From NCBI RefSeq assembly GCF_003337415.1, contig NZ_QPJT01000007.1:124001-188000 (forward strand): a stretch of 64,000 bases of DNA. The letters are read 5' to 3'. The notes under the pieces were generated by a model that made no database searches, was not told where the DNA came from, and saw only the letters and a program-made list of their open reading frames with translations. A program made the position numbers and the translations under genes. This document shows, piece after piece, positions 52,474-60,319 of the stretch. The number at the start of each line of letters is the position of its first letter. Positions within the stretch are counted from its first letter, which is position 1. The stretch is from Anaerobacterium chartisolvens. GTDB taxonomy: Bacteria; Bacillota; Clostridia; Acetivibrionales; DSM-27016.

Positions 52474-53952
52474 TCACACTTTTGCCAGAGATACTTGAAC
52501 CAGCATTCCCCTGTCCTCTCTGGATGCCCTGAAAACCACTCCGTCCTTCAGTAGTATGGCTTGTCCGGCAGGAACAGAATTTCCACTGGGGGAAAGCATT
52601 CCGTTTACATTCTGGTTTACCAGCAGCCATTGTCCGTTATGCTTGCATACGTATGCCTGCATTGTCCGATCTGCCTTTTCGTCCGCAAACACATTGCTAA
52701 AAATATGCCATTTAAAAAGAGGCGTATTATGATGAACAACCAGCTCATTTACATTCAGCCATTGCCCCGGGCACCCCCTTGACTCCGACTTTAGCTTAAA
52801 CCGAAGTATTTCGGAGTTTCTTACAGTTGTTTTGCAAAAGGGGCAAACAGGCTTTTTTTCATCATACAGCACAAACCACTTCTGCTCGCAGTAGGGGTTC
52901 GGGCAGGCATAAAGCAAATCCCATGTCTGCACAAGGCCCCTTTCCCACTCCATCGCCGTCGGCCTTAAGTCAGGGCAATGCAGCCCGTCGACAAATGCTC
53001 TGATGAAAAGCCTTTCAAGTATCGGCCCAAGGTCCTTAATTGTAGGGCTAAGCCCCTTAGGCCTATTGGATTGATCTCTGGGGTTCTCTATAAATGTTGC
53101 CTTTTCTCCTAACGCCAGAAAATCGTCCTGCTCAGCAGATTGTGCCGAATATATTTTAGGTCCAAGCAGCGGATGCCTGAAAAACAAGTACTCATAAATG
53201 AGTACAGGCAGTGCATGTAAATCAGTATACGTGCTCGGAAGCTTTTTGTCTGAATTATTATAGCTTAATTCCATTGTTTTTAAAACTTCAGGCGCAATAT
53301 ACCCTCTGGTGCCCACAACCTCCGGCGGAAACAGTCCCGGCACAACAAGAGAATCTATATCGATTACAACGCACCTGCCGCTTTTAGGGTCTATAAGCAC
53401 ATTGTTGCTGGACAGGTCGGAATGAGCCAGACCCGCCTGATGCATACGGCGTATAGACCTTGCAAGCAGTATTGACATTTTCATCATCATTTGAAAATTC
53501 CCAAGCTCGGACTTATCCAGATACCTTCTGTTGCGGGAGGTAAACCAATTGCTTTTTTTATCCTTGCCCTCCAGATTCAACTGTGAGGATGACTTGGGGT
53601 TGAAAAAGAAATTGGACGGATACGCAGGGCACACAATTCCAAGCTCCGGCGACTCCACAATAGCAGACGGCCAACAGAAGCTCTGAGAAAAATAGTCGGC
53701 CAATTTTTGATCGTTTCCCCTTGCCCCTCCTTGATCTTCGGGAAGCGTGGGGTTATACCTGCCTGTTATTGCCTCAAGTCTTGCACGGGTATTGGCATCG
53801 AGTCCGACATTAGGATTATTGAAGAACTGGACGACATACGATTTATCAGGAGCAAAATATGTATATTTCATACCCCCTCTCGGAGGGTTATCCTTTATAA
53901 CATACGGAATTTTTCTTCCGTCAGTCAATGTAGCTTGTGCGTTAGCTGCCAC
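52474..53952 (-). CDS. protein kinase-like protein with zinc ribbon (TerY-P triad)
   Basis: About 492 residues; a GTG at 53952 follows GGTGGTG, and a GTG at 53964 is the alternative. Kinase fold: HRD-like AHSDLSSNNVLIDP (Asp179) and DFG-like VIDIDSLV, APE-like YIAPEVL. A zinc ribbon follows at residues ~350-373 (CPNPYC...CPFC), then a beta-rich C-terminus that resembles an FHA-adjacent or ligand-binding module I do not recognise. The expected VAIK lysine position reads VVQFF. With the PP2C and vWA genes it forms the TerY-P regulatory triad. Confidence 0.85.
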   Translation of the reverse strand: MAANAQATLTDGRKIPYVIKDNPPRGGMKYTYFAPDKSYVVQFFNNPNVGLDANTRARLEAITGRYNPTLPEDQGGARGNDQKLADYFSQSFCWPSAIVESPELGIVCPAYPSNFFFNPKSSSQLNLEGKDKKSNWFTSRNRRYLDKSELGNFQMMMKMSILLARSIRRMHQAGLAHSDLSSNNVLIDPKSGRCVVIDIDSLVVPGLFPPEVVGTRGYIAPEVLKTMELSYNNSDKKLPSTYTDLHALPVLIYEYLFFRHPLLGPKIYSAQSAEQDDFLALGEKATFIENPRDQSNRPKGLSPTIKDLGPILERLFIRAFVDGLHCPDLRPTAMEWERGLVQTWDLLYACPNPYCEQKWFVLYDEKKPVCPFCKTTVRNSEILRFKLKSESRGCPGQWLNVNELVVHHNTPLFKWHIFSNVFADEKADRTMQAYVCKHNGQWLLVNQNVNGMLSPSGNSVPAGQAILLKDGVVFRASREDRGMLVQVSLAKV

Positions 53953-53967
53953 AATATTCACCACCTG

Positions 53968-55380
53968 TCATACATGAAAGATTACCAGTGTCCTGTCATC
54001 GAAGGAACCCCTCTCAACATAATTATCGAGCCATACCTTCAATGCCTCTCCCTTATCCCCTGCTTCACTTAAATGAAAATCTCCCGCCCTCTCTAAAGCA
54101 GCCCTTATAATATCCTTATTATCCCATGCTTCCTCAAGACTCAGCTCGGCAGCCTTCATAATTTTGTCGGTATAATGGAGGGGAATTCTAACAGACGGGT
54201 TGTTAACCCACGGGTATGCAGTGGGCTGTGGAATTTTATCAGCCATTTTGACATCAACGGCGTCTGAATCCTCATGCTGTTTTGTTTCCCCGCCCGCAAT
54301 TTTGTTAAACAGCAAATCCATATAAAGCCTCAATATCTGAGGATCGTTAGGGTAGTAGTCATCAGCCACCCCGTCACTCATGACTATAAGACATGTAATT
54401 GGACTGCGTGCAATTTTGGTTCTTCTCATAAGAGTTTCAATCTTCTTCATTTGAGGAGAGGTAAGAAAATCGGTTTCTCCCGCAAAGCTGCCTCCATCAG
54501 GCTCCCCCAACAATTTAAGGGCCTTGCCGTATGGCAGCTCGGGATTAACCGACGCAAGCATTCCGTCCCCTATCTGACATGAAATAATAAGATACTCCCT
54601 TTTGCCGTCAATAACAGTCGGGATAGCAGCAGCCACCAGCATTGTAGCAGAAAAATCCTTAAAGGTAAGCTCTCTGTTTAAAGGCCTGCTGAACTCAAGA
54701 TTTGTCCTTCTTGCTTCAAAAGCCTTTTCGACAGCGTCGTATGCTTCTAAAACTCCCCTCTGCACAATAGATGCAAGCTCGCCGCACGCCTCTGAAAAGC
54801 CCTTATCGCCAAAAGGCAGCTCAATACCTTTAATTGCCTGCGAGGGATGCGCCTTAAGCTCCGAAAATTTATCCTTCATATACCGGATTGCAGCCTTGCA
54901 GGATTCACGGGCACCTATGCGGGAATACTTTTTTGAGCCCGCGCCGTCGGAAACAGCTATAAGCACCCAGTCATCCACGCTTTCAAATTCAAACCAATCA
55001 TCACAATTTGTGCCCTCATGCTTATGCTTTTTCCCCCGTACACGGGCGCCTATCAGAGCCCCCTGCTCCAGCTGCACAGCTCTTGAATCATATTCGTCAT
55101 GACATTCGGGCTCTTCATCAGGCACAGGAAGGTATTTCCACAACGCCGCCGTATGAGCGGTAACCTCTTCGTTGGTCAGGGGAACCACGGGAACTGCTTC
55201 ATTAACGGGGTTAACAGCAGCTTCAGGTGCATCCGGATTGCTGCCGGAAGCAGGCATTTCGGGATTTTCCTCGGCCTCTTCACTCTCCGGCGAATCCGCA
55301 GGCTGAACATTGACGCTTTGACTTTGGAAATCCTCTTGCTTTTCAGGCGGTGTACTGTTTTTCTTTTCATCTGTATCCAT
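53968..55380 (-). CDS. PP2C-family protein phosphatase (TerY-P triad)
   Basis: 470 residues. The first ~75 residues are acidic, proline- and glutamate-rich and likely disordered. The PP2C core follows: GARVRGKKHKHEGTNCDDWFEFE, IAVSDGAGSKKYSRIGA (metal Asp and Gly), CLIVMSDGVADDYYPND and C-terminal SFDDRTLVIF. It should counteract the kinase encoded next, which starts about 15 bp after its stop. Confidence 0.88.
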   Translation of the reverse strand: MDTDEKKNSTPPEKQEDFQSQSVNVQPADSPESEEAEENPEMPASGSNPDAPEAAVNPVNEAVPVVPLTNEEVTAHTAALWKYLPVPDEEPECHDEYDSRAVQLEQGALIGARVRGKKHKHEGTNCDDWFEFESVDDWVLIAVSDGAGSKKYSRIGARESCKAAIRYMKDKFSELKAHPSQAIKGIELPFGDKGFSEACGELASIVQRGVLEAYDAVEKAFEARRTNLEFSRPLNRELTFKDFSATMLVAAAIPTVIDGKREYLIISCQIGDGMLASVNPELPYGKALKLLGEPDGGSFAGETDFLTSPQMKKIETLMRRTKIARSPITCLIVMSDGVADDYYPNDPQILRLYMDLLFNKIAGGETKQHEDSDAVDVKMADKIPQPTAYPWVNNPSVRIPLHYTDKIMKAAELSLEEAWDNKDIIRAALERAGDFHLSEAGDKGEALKVWLDNYVERGSFDDRTLVIFHV

Positions 55381-55502
55381 TACAGTAACTCCATTTCTTC
55401 TCTAAGAAACGTACTTTCTAAGGAATACCGAAAATATATTTTCGTTATTCCTTAGATGTTAGTGTTAAAGACTTTTATTTTTTTTTGAGGCACAATAATC
55501 AA

Positions 55503-55553
55503 AACATTCCAGACTGCTGCTTTTTATTACAGCCGGCAGCACATCTGGAATGC
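55503..55553 (-). terminator. hairpin after the vWA gene
   Basis: CATTCCAGA and TGCTGC arms pair with GCAGCA and TCTGGAATG on the minus strand, followed by TTTTGATT. It sits between the vWA gene and the PP2C gene, so it may attenuate transcription into the rest of the cluster. Confidence 0.6.
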
Positions 55554-55559
55554 AAAATA

Positions 55560-56201
55560 TTACGGAACAATAACAAATCCCTGAGGAGGAGGTGGCAGCT
55601 CAATAGCCCCTCCCGGCTTGGCGTCTAAGCTCTTTGAAGACATTTTGATAGACCCTGATACCCACGCAAAGAACTGTGCCAAATCTCCCGCCGAAACGGT
55701 ATTCATCACAACAACAGATTCGGTAATCTGCTTAAGCACTCTGGTATCCGCGTTTGCGCCGGCGGCACAGGCAATAATATTTGCAGGCTTTGACTCCTTA
55801 AGCTCTCTTGCCGGCTCCTGCCAGTTGTCGGTAGGCTCACCGTCGGTAAGCAGGAATACAAGCGGCCTCCAATCTCCCTTCTGTGACTCTGTGGACTTGC
55901 GAACCTCTTTCTTTATACATTCCGACAGCAATTTAAGTGCTCCGCCCAATGCGGTAGCTCCTCCGGCATTCAGTTCAGGCTCTTTAAACTGCATAAGCTC
56001 CGTAAGAGGTATAACCTGTCTCGCAGTGCTGTCAAAGGTAATTACGGACAAATATGCCGTCTCTAAAGCCTGAGGATCACCTCTCAAATCCGAAAGTAAT
56101 GCCTTAACACCCTGTTTTACAGCTTCTATAGGCTCTCCCGACATTGAGCCCGAACAGTCCAATAGAAGGTAAACAGGCAATCTTCGTCCAAAATCAGCCA
56201 T
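55560..56201 (-). CDS. terY: von Willebrand factor A domain protein (TerY)
   Basis: 213 residues. Single vWA domain with MIDAS: DCSGSMSGEP (residues 15-24), the Thr in AGGATALGGAL and the Asp in LLTDGEPTDNW. A proline-rich C-terminus GGAIELPPPPQGFVIVP follows. TerY-type proteins are thought to scaffold the phosphatase-kinase pair. It is the first gene of the Ter supercluster. The ATG follows AAAGGAG. Confidence 0.92.
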   Translation of the reverse strand: MADFGRRLPVYLLLDCSGSMSGEPIEAVKQGVKALLSDLRGDPQALETAYLSVITFDSTARQVIPLTELMQFKEPELNAGGATALGGALKLLSECIKKEVRKSTESQKGDWRPLVFLLTDGEPTDNWQEPARELKESKPANIIACAAGANADTRVLKQITESVVVMNTVSAGDLAQFFAWVSGSIKMSSKSLDAKPGGAIELPPPPQGFVIVP

Positions 56202-56444
56202 AATATGTTCATACTCCTTTTCATACTTCTAAAATGCTATTGTATTATATAAAACATTATTACTTGCCCCAACAAAACCCAAAAGCTGCACGACCAATCC
56301 GGGAAATACCGACTGTTTCAGGCAGCTTTACATTTTATGTATGTTAAAACAACAACAATATTAACCCTCCGGCCCAGCCAAATACAGCTTTTGTCTTAAC
56401 CGCAGTACCATCATTTCGGTAATTTTAATATAAATATTATCAAT

Positions 56445-56473
56445 ATTCTACTTTATAGTATATTATTTGTCAA
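56445..56473 (-). promoter_or_regulatory. promoter of the Ter cluster
   Basis: On the minus strand TTGACA (56468-56473), 17-bp spacer, TAGAAT (56445-56450), about 245 bp upstream of terY. The leader between 56202 and 56444 holds no ORF or riboswitch I can recognise. Confidence 0.65.
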
Positions 56474-56474
56474 T

Positions 56475-56514
56475 GAGTATCCCTTAAATTAACCTTTATT
56501 TAAAGGTTATACTC
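56475..56514. promoter_or_regulatory. palindrome upstream of the Ter promoter
   Basis: AACCTTTATTTAAAGGTT (56491-56508) is a perfect 18-bp palindrome, enclosed by GAGTAT (56475-56480) and ATACTC (56509-56514). It lies just upstream of the -35 and could bind an activator. Confidence 0.5.
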
Positions 56515-56588
56515 AATATCTTTAATATTAAGAAAAAAAGCAGGCGCAGACATTCCGTCTTGAAATAATTTGCATGGTATTTGATCTT

Positions 56589-56801
56589 TTAATTAGCCAT
56601 TTTCCTGCAGTAATCCGCCGCAAAAATATTCTTTAGCGAAAACATTCTTATGCCCCCTCTTAAATGGCAGTACGCCATAACCCTGTCCCCCGAGACGGCC
56701 TTTACCTCTATATTTCTTTTTGTTATCTTCCCGTCCTTATAATATATAATTGTCACAACCCAGCCGCGCGTTAAGGAGTCGCGTAAAATTTTATCAATCA
56801 T
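56589..56801 (-). CDS. small WYL-like protein
   Basis: 70 residues from the ATG at 56801 after AAGGGTGA. Sequence features: DKILRDSLTRGWVVTIIYYKD, KRNIEVKAVSGDRVMAYCHLR and GGIRMFSLKNIFAA. The order (I-x-Y-x-DG..., beta strand with A-Y-C-H-x-R, R-x-F-x-L-x-x-I) resembles the small beta-barrel of WYL domains, but without an HTH. It may bind nucleic acid or nucleotides. It is monocistronic with a LexA-like box over its -35. The annotation as WYL-like is by eye only. Confidence 0.65.
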   Translation of the reverse strand: MIDKILRDSLTRGWVVTIIYYKDGKITKRNIEVKAVSGDRVMAYCHLRGGIRMFSLKNIFAADYCRKMAN

Positions 56802-56820
56802 ATAAATCACCCTTAATAAA

Positions 56821-56860
56821 ATTTTAGCACAACCGGCGGGAAAAATCAAACACACGTTCT
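56821..56860 (-). promoter_or_regulatory. promoter with LexA-like box before the WYL-like gene
   Basis: On the minus strand TTGATT (56844-56849), 17-bp spacer, TAAAAT (56821-56826). The box AGAACGTGTGTTTG (56847-56860) overlaps the -35. It is almost the same as the RAYT box (one difference in 14). Confidence 0.55.
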
Positions 56861-56902
56861 ATGAAATGCATAAAAAAGTGGAAATGAATTTTCCGTCGGC
56901 TT

Positions 56903-58213
56903 TTACTTTTGTGCCGGTATGCAATAATGTATAAAAACCGCGCAAACACAAAGCAAAATCCCCGAAAGCCCGAAAACCGTCTGCATATTTCCTATGGTAA
57001 ACCCGAGAATTGATACGGTGTGCCCTTCAAGCCTTCCCACAATGAACGACCCCACAAACGCTGTGATAAACCCGAATATGCCTCCCAGCGCGGCATTGAA
57101 GCCTATGTATACAGTCCTTCCCTTTTCAGGCGCGAAACTAAACTGTATATTGAAGATTGATATGTTGATTCCCGCCCAGGCAGCTCCCGAAATGATATGA
57201 AGCACCGGCACAAGAAGGTAAACGGTGTCAATATTCACAAAAAACCACAGGCTATGGGCTACCGCCAAAAGCCCGATAGACATCTTGGTTGTAAAGGCCC
57301 ATGATTTTTTATCAGCAAGCCTGCCCCAAACTCTTACCATTAACACGCTGGCTGCCGAGGAAAGCATTGTGTATATCATAATATAGGTATATTGCAGCTT
57401 AAGCCCTGTCACCAGGTATACCCCAAAAAAAGGCCCTCCTATTTGCAGACCTATATTCCACAGTATACTCAATATTACAACCTTTCTGAACCTGCGATCC
57501 TTCAAAGGCTCCGTCAATACGCGTTTTATATCCTGCGGCACATCATTGGCAACCACCGGGGGCTCCTTTATGGAGGATAAAAGAAAGAAGTTTACCAGTG
57601 CGAGAACGGTTACCACAGTAAAAACACAAGCAAAGCCCATGTATGGATTGCCCCCGTGCTTAAATATATCCAGCACCTTTCCCATTACCAGAGTAACGAC
57701 GGCAACAAACGCCAGTGAATAGGAATCCTTTCTTCCGAAATACTTTCCTCTTATGCGGGAGGGCGTAAGGCTTATAATCCAGTTGCTTGCGGCCGGAGTA
57801 ATAAACGACGACATCAGGTATGCAGACAAATACATTGCAATAAGCAAGACAATTCTCGCAAGCCTGTCTTGAACAATAAGCGGAATAAACACCATAGCAC
57901 CCAGCATCAATCTGAAAGCAAGGCAAAGAGCAGATACGACAAACTTCCTTTTAGCCATTTTTTCAAACAGAATGGGGGAAAGAAGCTGAATTACTCCCGC
58001 AAGAGTGGGGATTGCCGCTATTATGCCGTTAAGCTGATCGCTTGCGCCAAGGTACTGGGCATAACCCGCCAAAAAAGCTCCGCTTGTCAGTGAGAGAATG
58101 GCGGCGGCTGAACAGCCCTCAAAGATAAAAAGACCTCTGCTTGTGTAATAGTCCTTTTTGGACAATCGGGATTCTCTAAAATATGTCCTTCTAAAAATAT
58201 TCCTAACACCCAT
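56903..58213 (-). CDS. MFS transporter
   Basis: 436 residues with about 12 membrane helices. N-terminal SRGLFIFEGCSAAAILSLTSGAFLAGYAQYLG, then LSPILFEKMAKRKF (loop 2-3) and ITPAASNWIISLTPSRIRGKYFGRKD (a MFS A-like loop after helix 4). The pattern is that of a drug/sugar type efflux permease but the substrate is unknown. It seems monocistronic; a weak GGGG precedes the ATG. Confidence 0.87.
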   Translation of the reverse strand: MGVRNIFRRTYFRESRLSKKDYYTSRGLFIFEGCSAAAILSLTSGAFLAGYAQYLGASDQLNGIIAAIPTLAGVIQLLSPILFEKMAKRKFVVSALCLAFRLMLGAMVFIPLIVQDRLARIVLLIAMYLSAYLMSSFITPAASNWIISLTPSRIRGKYFGRKDSYSLAFVAVVTLVMGKVLDIFKHGGNPYMGFACVFTVVTVLALVNFFLLSSIKEPPVVANDVPQDIKRVLTEPLKDRRFRKVVILSILWNIGLQIGGPFFGVYLVTGLKLQYTYIMIYTMLSSAASVLMVRVWGRLADKKSWAFTTKMSIGLLAVAHSLWFFVNIDTVYLLVPVLHIISGAAWAGINISIFNIQFSFAPEKGRTVYIGFNAALGGIFGFITAFVGSFIVGRLEGHTVSILGFTIGNMQTVFGLSGILLCVCAVFIHYCIPAQK

Positions 58214-58374
58214 AAAATTGACCCCATAAATTTTATATCATATATACATGATATACTGTGATAATCCCTGTCTTTTATTATTCTATTACACCGGAACTAT
58301 AAATTATATATGCATATTTAGCAAAGTTTTTTAGAGTTTATTGTGAAAAATAACTCGAAAAATGTAAATTATTC

Positions 58375-59058
58375 TTAAAACAAGCTCCATGGAAATATAT
58401 TGGGAGGAGTGCATTTAAGCTCCAAAGGCTGTTTGAGGGTGGGGTGCAAAAGCTCAATTGCCAATGACCACAACGCAATTTGTTGTCCTGCCTTATTTAA
58501 GCCCCTTCCATATTTCTGGTCTCCAAACAGAGCATGACCTTCTTGAGAGAACTGAACCCTGATTTGATGGGAGCGGCCGGTATGCAGGTCTATCTTTACA
58601 AGGCTTACGCCATCCCTTGAGCCTAAAACATAATAATCCAGAACCGCCTCTTTAGCGCCTTCTGTCTCAGCAGAAACCACCCTTACCGTATTTTCCGCTT
58701 CATCCTTCTTAAGCCAGTGGCGCAGCGTTCCTGTGCCGGAGGAAAACGAGCCGTGTACAACCGCCATATAGGTCTTTTTAAACTCCCGGCGCCGTATCTG
58801 CTCCGACAGGCGGGATGCAGCCTTAGAGGTTCTTGCAAACACCATGACCCCTCCTACCGGCCTGTCCAGTCTGTGTACCAGCCCCAGATATACATCTCCG
58901 GGCTTGCCGTACTTCACCCGTATGTACTCCTTAAGCAGGGAAAGCATGTCGGCATCGCCTGTGCTGTCGCTCTGAGAAAGCACATTTACAGGCTTCTCCA
59001 CTGCCAGAAGGTGGTTATCCTCGTATAATATTCTGATTTCAGGAGTTTTACCTGCCAT
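58375..59058 (-). CDS. RluA-family pseudouridine synthase
   Basis: 227 residues from the ATG at 59058, preceded by AGAGG. Motifs: LYEDNHLLAVEKPVNVLSQ, YLGLVHRLDRPVGGVMVFARTSKAASRL (catalytic Asp in HRLD) and VKIDLHTGRSHQIRVQFSQEGHALFGDQKYG. There is no S4 domain, so it resembles small RluA/RluC-type synthases that isomerise uridines in rRNA or tRNA. It is 7 bp after the methyltransferase gene, which suggests joint RNA modification. Confidence 0.92.
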   Translation of the reverse strand: MAGKTPEIRILYEDNHLLAVEKPVNVLSQSDSTGDADMLSLLKEYIRVKYGKPGDVYLGLVHRLDRPVGGVMVFARTSKAASRLSEQIRRREFKKTYMAVVHGSFSSGTGTLRHWLKKDEAENTVRVVSAETEGAKEAVLDYYVLGSRDGVSLVKIDLHTGRSHQIRVQFSQEGHALFGDQKYGRGLNKAGQQIALWSLAIELLHPTLKQPLELKCTPPNIFPWSLF

Positions 59059-59065
59059 TTTGCCT

Positions 59066-59932
59066 CTACGCCTCCCATCTTCCGGAAGCGCCGCATGGAA
59101 GCACAAGTCCGCCGGAAGCCACAGGAAGCCCAACCTCATCGCTTTCTATACGTCCCCCGAACCTTCGGGCGACAGTAAGCTTAAGGACATTGCTCAATAC
59201 TGTAGGCGCAAGACCTGTGGTATAGGAGTTTATGAGAAAGAAAAGAGGCTTTGCGCACAGCACTCCGGCACACAGCTCAACCAGCCTGTAAAGCTCGTCC
59301 TCAATTTTCCACAATTCTCCCCCCGGCCCTCTTCCATATGACGGAGGATCCATGATTACAGCTTCATAGCAGTTCCCCCTTCTTTTTTCCCTCTCAACAA
59401 ACTTGACAGCATCATCGGTAATGTACCTGACAGGCCTTTCACCAAGGCCAGACAGCAGCAAATTCTCCTTTGCCTTAGATACCATTCCCTTAGAGGCGTC
59501 AACGTGGCAAACCTCTGCTCCGGCATAGGCTGCCGCGGCAGTCGCCCCCCCCGTATAGGCAAACAGATTCAAAACCCTTACCTTTTCCCCTGAGGAGCGT
59601 ATCTTTTCCATCATCCATTTCCAGTTGGCCGCCTGCTCCGGGAACAGTCCGGTATGCTTAAAGCCGGTAGGCTCTACGTAAAACTTAAGCCCGCCATAGG
59701 ATATATTCCAGCGCCGGGGCAGCCTTGTCCTGTATTCCCAGTGCCCTCCCCCGCTGCTGCTTCTTAGGTAGCGGGCGTCGGCCTTTCTCCACCTGTCACC
59801 CTCAATGTCGGCAGCAGGCCATATCACCTGAGGGTCCGGCCTCCTTAGCACGTAGGTTCCCCATCTCTCAAGCTTTTCTCCTTCTCCCGTATCTATAAGC
59901 TCATAGTCCTTCCAATCATCCGCAAGCAACAT
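59066..59932 (-). CDS. class I SAM-dependent methyltransferase (RlmI/RlmK-like)
   Basis: 288 residues. The N-terminal ~80 residues form a beta-rich segment (LIDTGEGEKLERWG, LRRPDPQVIWP). The Rossmann domain has VLNLFAYTGGATAAAAYAGAEVCHVDASKGMVSKAKENL and the motif IV DPPSYGRGPGGELWKIEDEL, typical of rRNA m5C/m2G enzymes of the RlmI-RlmK group. The target is not known. It is probably co-transcribed with the downstream pseudouridine synthase. Confidence 0.88.
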   Translation of the reverse strand: MLLADDWKDYELIDTGEGEKLERWGTYVLRRPDPQVIWPAADIEGDRWRKADARYLRSSSGGGHWEYRTRLPRRWNISYGGLKFYVEPTGFKHTGLFPEQAANWKWMMEKIRSSGEKVRVLNLFAYTGGATAAAAYAGAEVCHVDASKGMVSKAKENLLLSGLGERPVRYITDDAVKFVEREKRRGNCYEAVIMDPPSYGRGPGGELWKIEDELYRLVELCAGVLCAKPLFFLINSYTTGLAPTVLSNVLKLTVARRFGGRIESDEVGLPVASGGLVLPCGASGRWEA

Positions 59933-60005
59933 TTAATCGGCAAACCTCCTTAAGGTATTATATTAAAATACTGCATCCCCAAGCACCTCACACAAGACAA
60001 AGCTT

Positions 60006-60278
60006 TCAATGTTTTTCGCCTATTTTCATAAGTCTTTTATTTCTGAAGTACAGGGCGGCATCGGCCGAAACCATTAATACATTCAGTATATACAGAAATA
60101 TTACCATGTCAAAGCTATAAAGCAGCTTATGTATTATCCCCGAAACATATCCCGTTATAACTACAAAAAGAAAAATTATGCTTTTTCCGCTGTTGACTCT
60201 GGACTTATAGGATTTATAGATCGAAATAGGCCATGCAGCCCCAAAGCAAACAAGCATCCCAGCCTCAAATACACTCAT
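60006..60278 (-). CDS. small PQ-loop (SemiSWEET-like) membrane protein
   Basis: 90 residues with three helices: EAGMLVCFGAAWPISIYKSYKS, SIIFLFVVITGYVSGIIHKLL and MVIFLYILNVLMVSADAALYF. The first helix carries AAWPISIYKSYKSR, a PQ-loop-type motif (WP for PQ) followed by GKS, as in SemiSWEET-like half-transporters that act as dimers. The substrate is unknown. It lies 20 bp before the end of uvrB's downstream region, on the same strand. Confidence 0.75.
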   Translation of the reverse strand: MSVFEAGMLVCFGAAWPISIYKSYKSRVNSGKSIIFLFVVITGYVSGIIHKLLYSFDMVIFLYILNVLMVSADAALYFRNKRLMKIGEKH

Positions 60279-60319
60279 TTTTTGCCCCCTGATGTATAGT
60301 CATAGATAGTAATTATATA

